Shown piece after piece: positions 62,960 through 64,000 of a DNA stretch of 64,000 nt. A program made the translations under genes and the position numbers. Origin of the DNA: Hymenobacter sublimis (GTDB lineage: Bacteria; Bacteroidota; Bacteroidia; Cytophagales; Hymenobacteraceae); the NCBI RefSeq assembly GCF_023101345.1, contig NZ_CP095848.1, forward strand, positions 2,797,297 to 2,861,296, given 5' to 3'. Positions within the stretch are counted from its first letter, which is position 1, and every line of letters starts with the position of its first letter. The notes below the pieces were generated by a model. That model was given only the letters and a program-made list of their open reading frames with translations. It had not been told where the DNA came from and ran no database searches.

Positions 62960-64000
62960 ATGTCATCCAAAACCTTATTCGATAAAATCTGGGATGCGCA
63001 TGTGGTGCGCGAAGTAGCCGGTGGCCTCACCGTGTTTTACATCGACCGCCACTTGATTCACGAAGTCACGAGCCCGCAGGCGTTTGAGGAACTGACGACC
63101 CGCGGCCTGACCCTGCGCCGCCCGGAGCAGATTGTAGCCACCGCCGACCACAACGTACCCACGCGCCACCAAAACCAACCGATTCAGGACCCGCTTTCCC
63201 GCTCCCAGGTAGATAAGCTCACGGAGAACTGCGCCAAGTTTGGGGTAGAACTGTACGGTCTGGGCCACCAGTACCAGGGCATTGTGCACGTAATCGGGCC
63301 GGAGCTGGGCATCACGCAACCGGGCCTAACCATGGTGTGCGGCGACAGCCATACTTCTACCCACGGCGCGTTTGGCACTATTGCCTTTGGCATTGGCACC
63401 AGTCAGGTGACGCAGGTAATGGCCTCGCAGTGCCTGCTGCTCGACAAGCCCAAGCGCATGCGCATCACCCTGGACGGCGACCTGCAGCCCGGTGTAACGG
63501 CCAAGGACTTGATTCTGTATGTGATATCCCAACTCGGCACCGGCGGGGCGACGGGCTACTTCGTGGAGTACGCCGGCAGCGCCATTCGGGGCCTGAGCAT
63601 GGAAGGCCGCATGACGGTCTGCAACATGAGCATTGAGATGGGGGCCCGCGGCGGCCTCATCGCCCCCGACGCTACCACATTCCGCTACCTGCAAGGCCGC
63701 CGCTTCGCGCCTCGGGGCGAGAACTGGAACCGGGCCGTGGAGTACTGGCAGACGCTGTTTTCCGACGAAGATGCCGTGTTCGACGCCGAGTTGCAGTTCG
63801 ACGCCGCAGCCACTCAGCCCATGATAACCTACGGCACCAACCCTGGCATGGGCATTCCACTCTCGGCCAACATTCCGGTGCTCAACGGGGGTAGCGAGGC
63901 CACCAGTTTCGATAAGTCGTTGCGCTACATGGGCTTCCAGCCGGGCGAGTCGCTGCTGGGCAAAGAAATCAACTACGTGTTCATTGGCAGCTGCACCAAC
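62960..64000 (+). CDS. leuC: 3-isopropylmalate dehydratase large subunit (3' end beyond window)
   Basis: The first 347 residues are present, with ATG at 62960. Aconitase-family features: [64 protein letters not shown] and, at the very end, GSCTN with the first cysteine of the 4Fe-4S cluster. With LeuD it isomerises 2-isopropylmalate to 3-isopropylmalate. The remaining cluster cysteines lie outside the window. It follows leuA after 280 bases of nested repeats. Confidence 0.96.
   Translation, partial: MSSKTLFDKIWDAHVVREVAGGLTVFYIDRHLIHEVTSPQAFEELTTRGLTLRRPEQIVATADHNVPTRHQNQPIQDPLSRSQVDKLTENCAKFGVELYGLGHQYQGIVHVIGPELGITQPGLTMVCGDSHTSTHGAFGTIAFGIGTSQVTQVMASQCLLLDKPKRMRITLDGDLQPGVTAKDLILYVISQLGTGGATGYFVEYAGSAIRGLSMEGRMTVCNMSIEMGARGGLIAPDATTFRYLQGRRFAPRGENWNRAVEYWQTLFSDEDAVFDAELQFDAAATQPMITYGTNPGMGIPLSANIPVLNGGSEATSFDKSLRYMGFQPGESLLGKEINYVFIGSCTN

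Overview
The window reads as a chromosomal segment of a GC-rich Bacteroidota, most likely Hymenobacteraceae (Hymenobacter or a close relative); the genus is an inference. The grounds are: protein families largely restricted to this phylum (DUF3276/PUR-like protein, type IX secretion plug protein, a T9SS C-terminal sorting domain on a PhoX phosphatase, a carboxypeptidase-regulatory/TonB receptor, DUF4369-TlpA thioredoxin, an orphan curlin-repeat protein); starts that mostly lack Shine-Dalgarno sequences; and TAnnTTTG-type -7 boxes just upstream of several genes. I see no rRNA, complete tRNA gene, CRISPR array, transposase, integrase or phage module.

Layout. 0-8 kb: housekeeping enzymes (NUDIX hydrolase cut by the window edge, two metallophosphoesterases, threonine aldolase, AlkA-type glycosylase, DUF58 protein, PUR-like protein, YchF GTPase, PhnA-like protein). 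8-18 kb: envelope and secretion (M48 protease, curlin-repeat protein, T9SS plug lipoprotein, and an overlapping operon of PhoX phosphatase, leucine-rich-repeat protein and di-haem peroxidase). 18-31 kb: ABC-F ATPase, Uma2 nuclease-like protein, small lipoproteins, an amidase with a frameshifted signal sequence, an AsmA-like protein, a 2'-5' RNA ligase-like protein, an SDR/AraC pair and a LysM-like N-acetylmuramoyl-L-alanine amidase. 31-42 kb: a HEAT-like low-GC gene, a TlpA thioredoxin lying between a true deoxyhypusine-synthase-like gene and a broken copy of its 3' end, HslV, a TonB receptor, an Ada-like methyltransferase, pyruvate dehydrogenase E2 and a histidine phosphatase. 42.9-51.2 kb: menaquinone genes menI-menF-menD-menB and, after four small genes, menE. 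51.5-61 kb: M49 dipeptidyl peptidase, membrane proteins, GH92 mannosidase and a helical-repeat protein. 61.5-64 kb: leucine genes leuA and leuC (leuC cut by the window end).

Working together: MenF makes isochorismate, MenD adds the succinyl-semialdehyde unit, MenE activates o-succinylbenzoate, MenB closes the naphthoate ring and MenI removes CoA; menA, menC and menH are not in the window. LeuA and LeuC are the first steps of leucine synthesis.

The most unusual features are a linker inside menD built from tRNA-derived pieces, including a stretch closed like a tRNA; a MITE-like intergenic element with 34-bp terminal inverted repeats after menE, whose core recurs at 31.1 kb; nested palindromic repeats between leuA and leuC; a one-base frameshift in an A7 run separating an amidase from its lipoprotein signal; and the duplicated deoxyhypusine-synthase tail.
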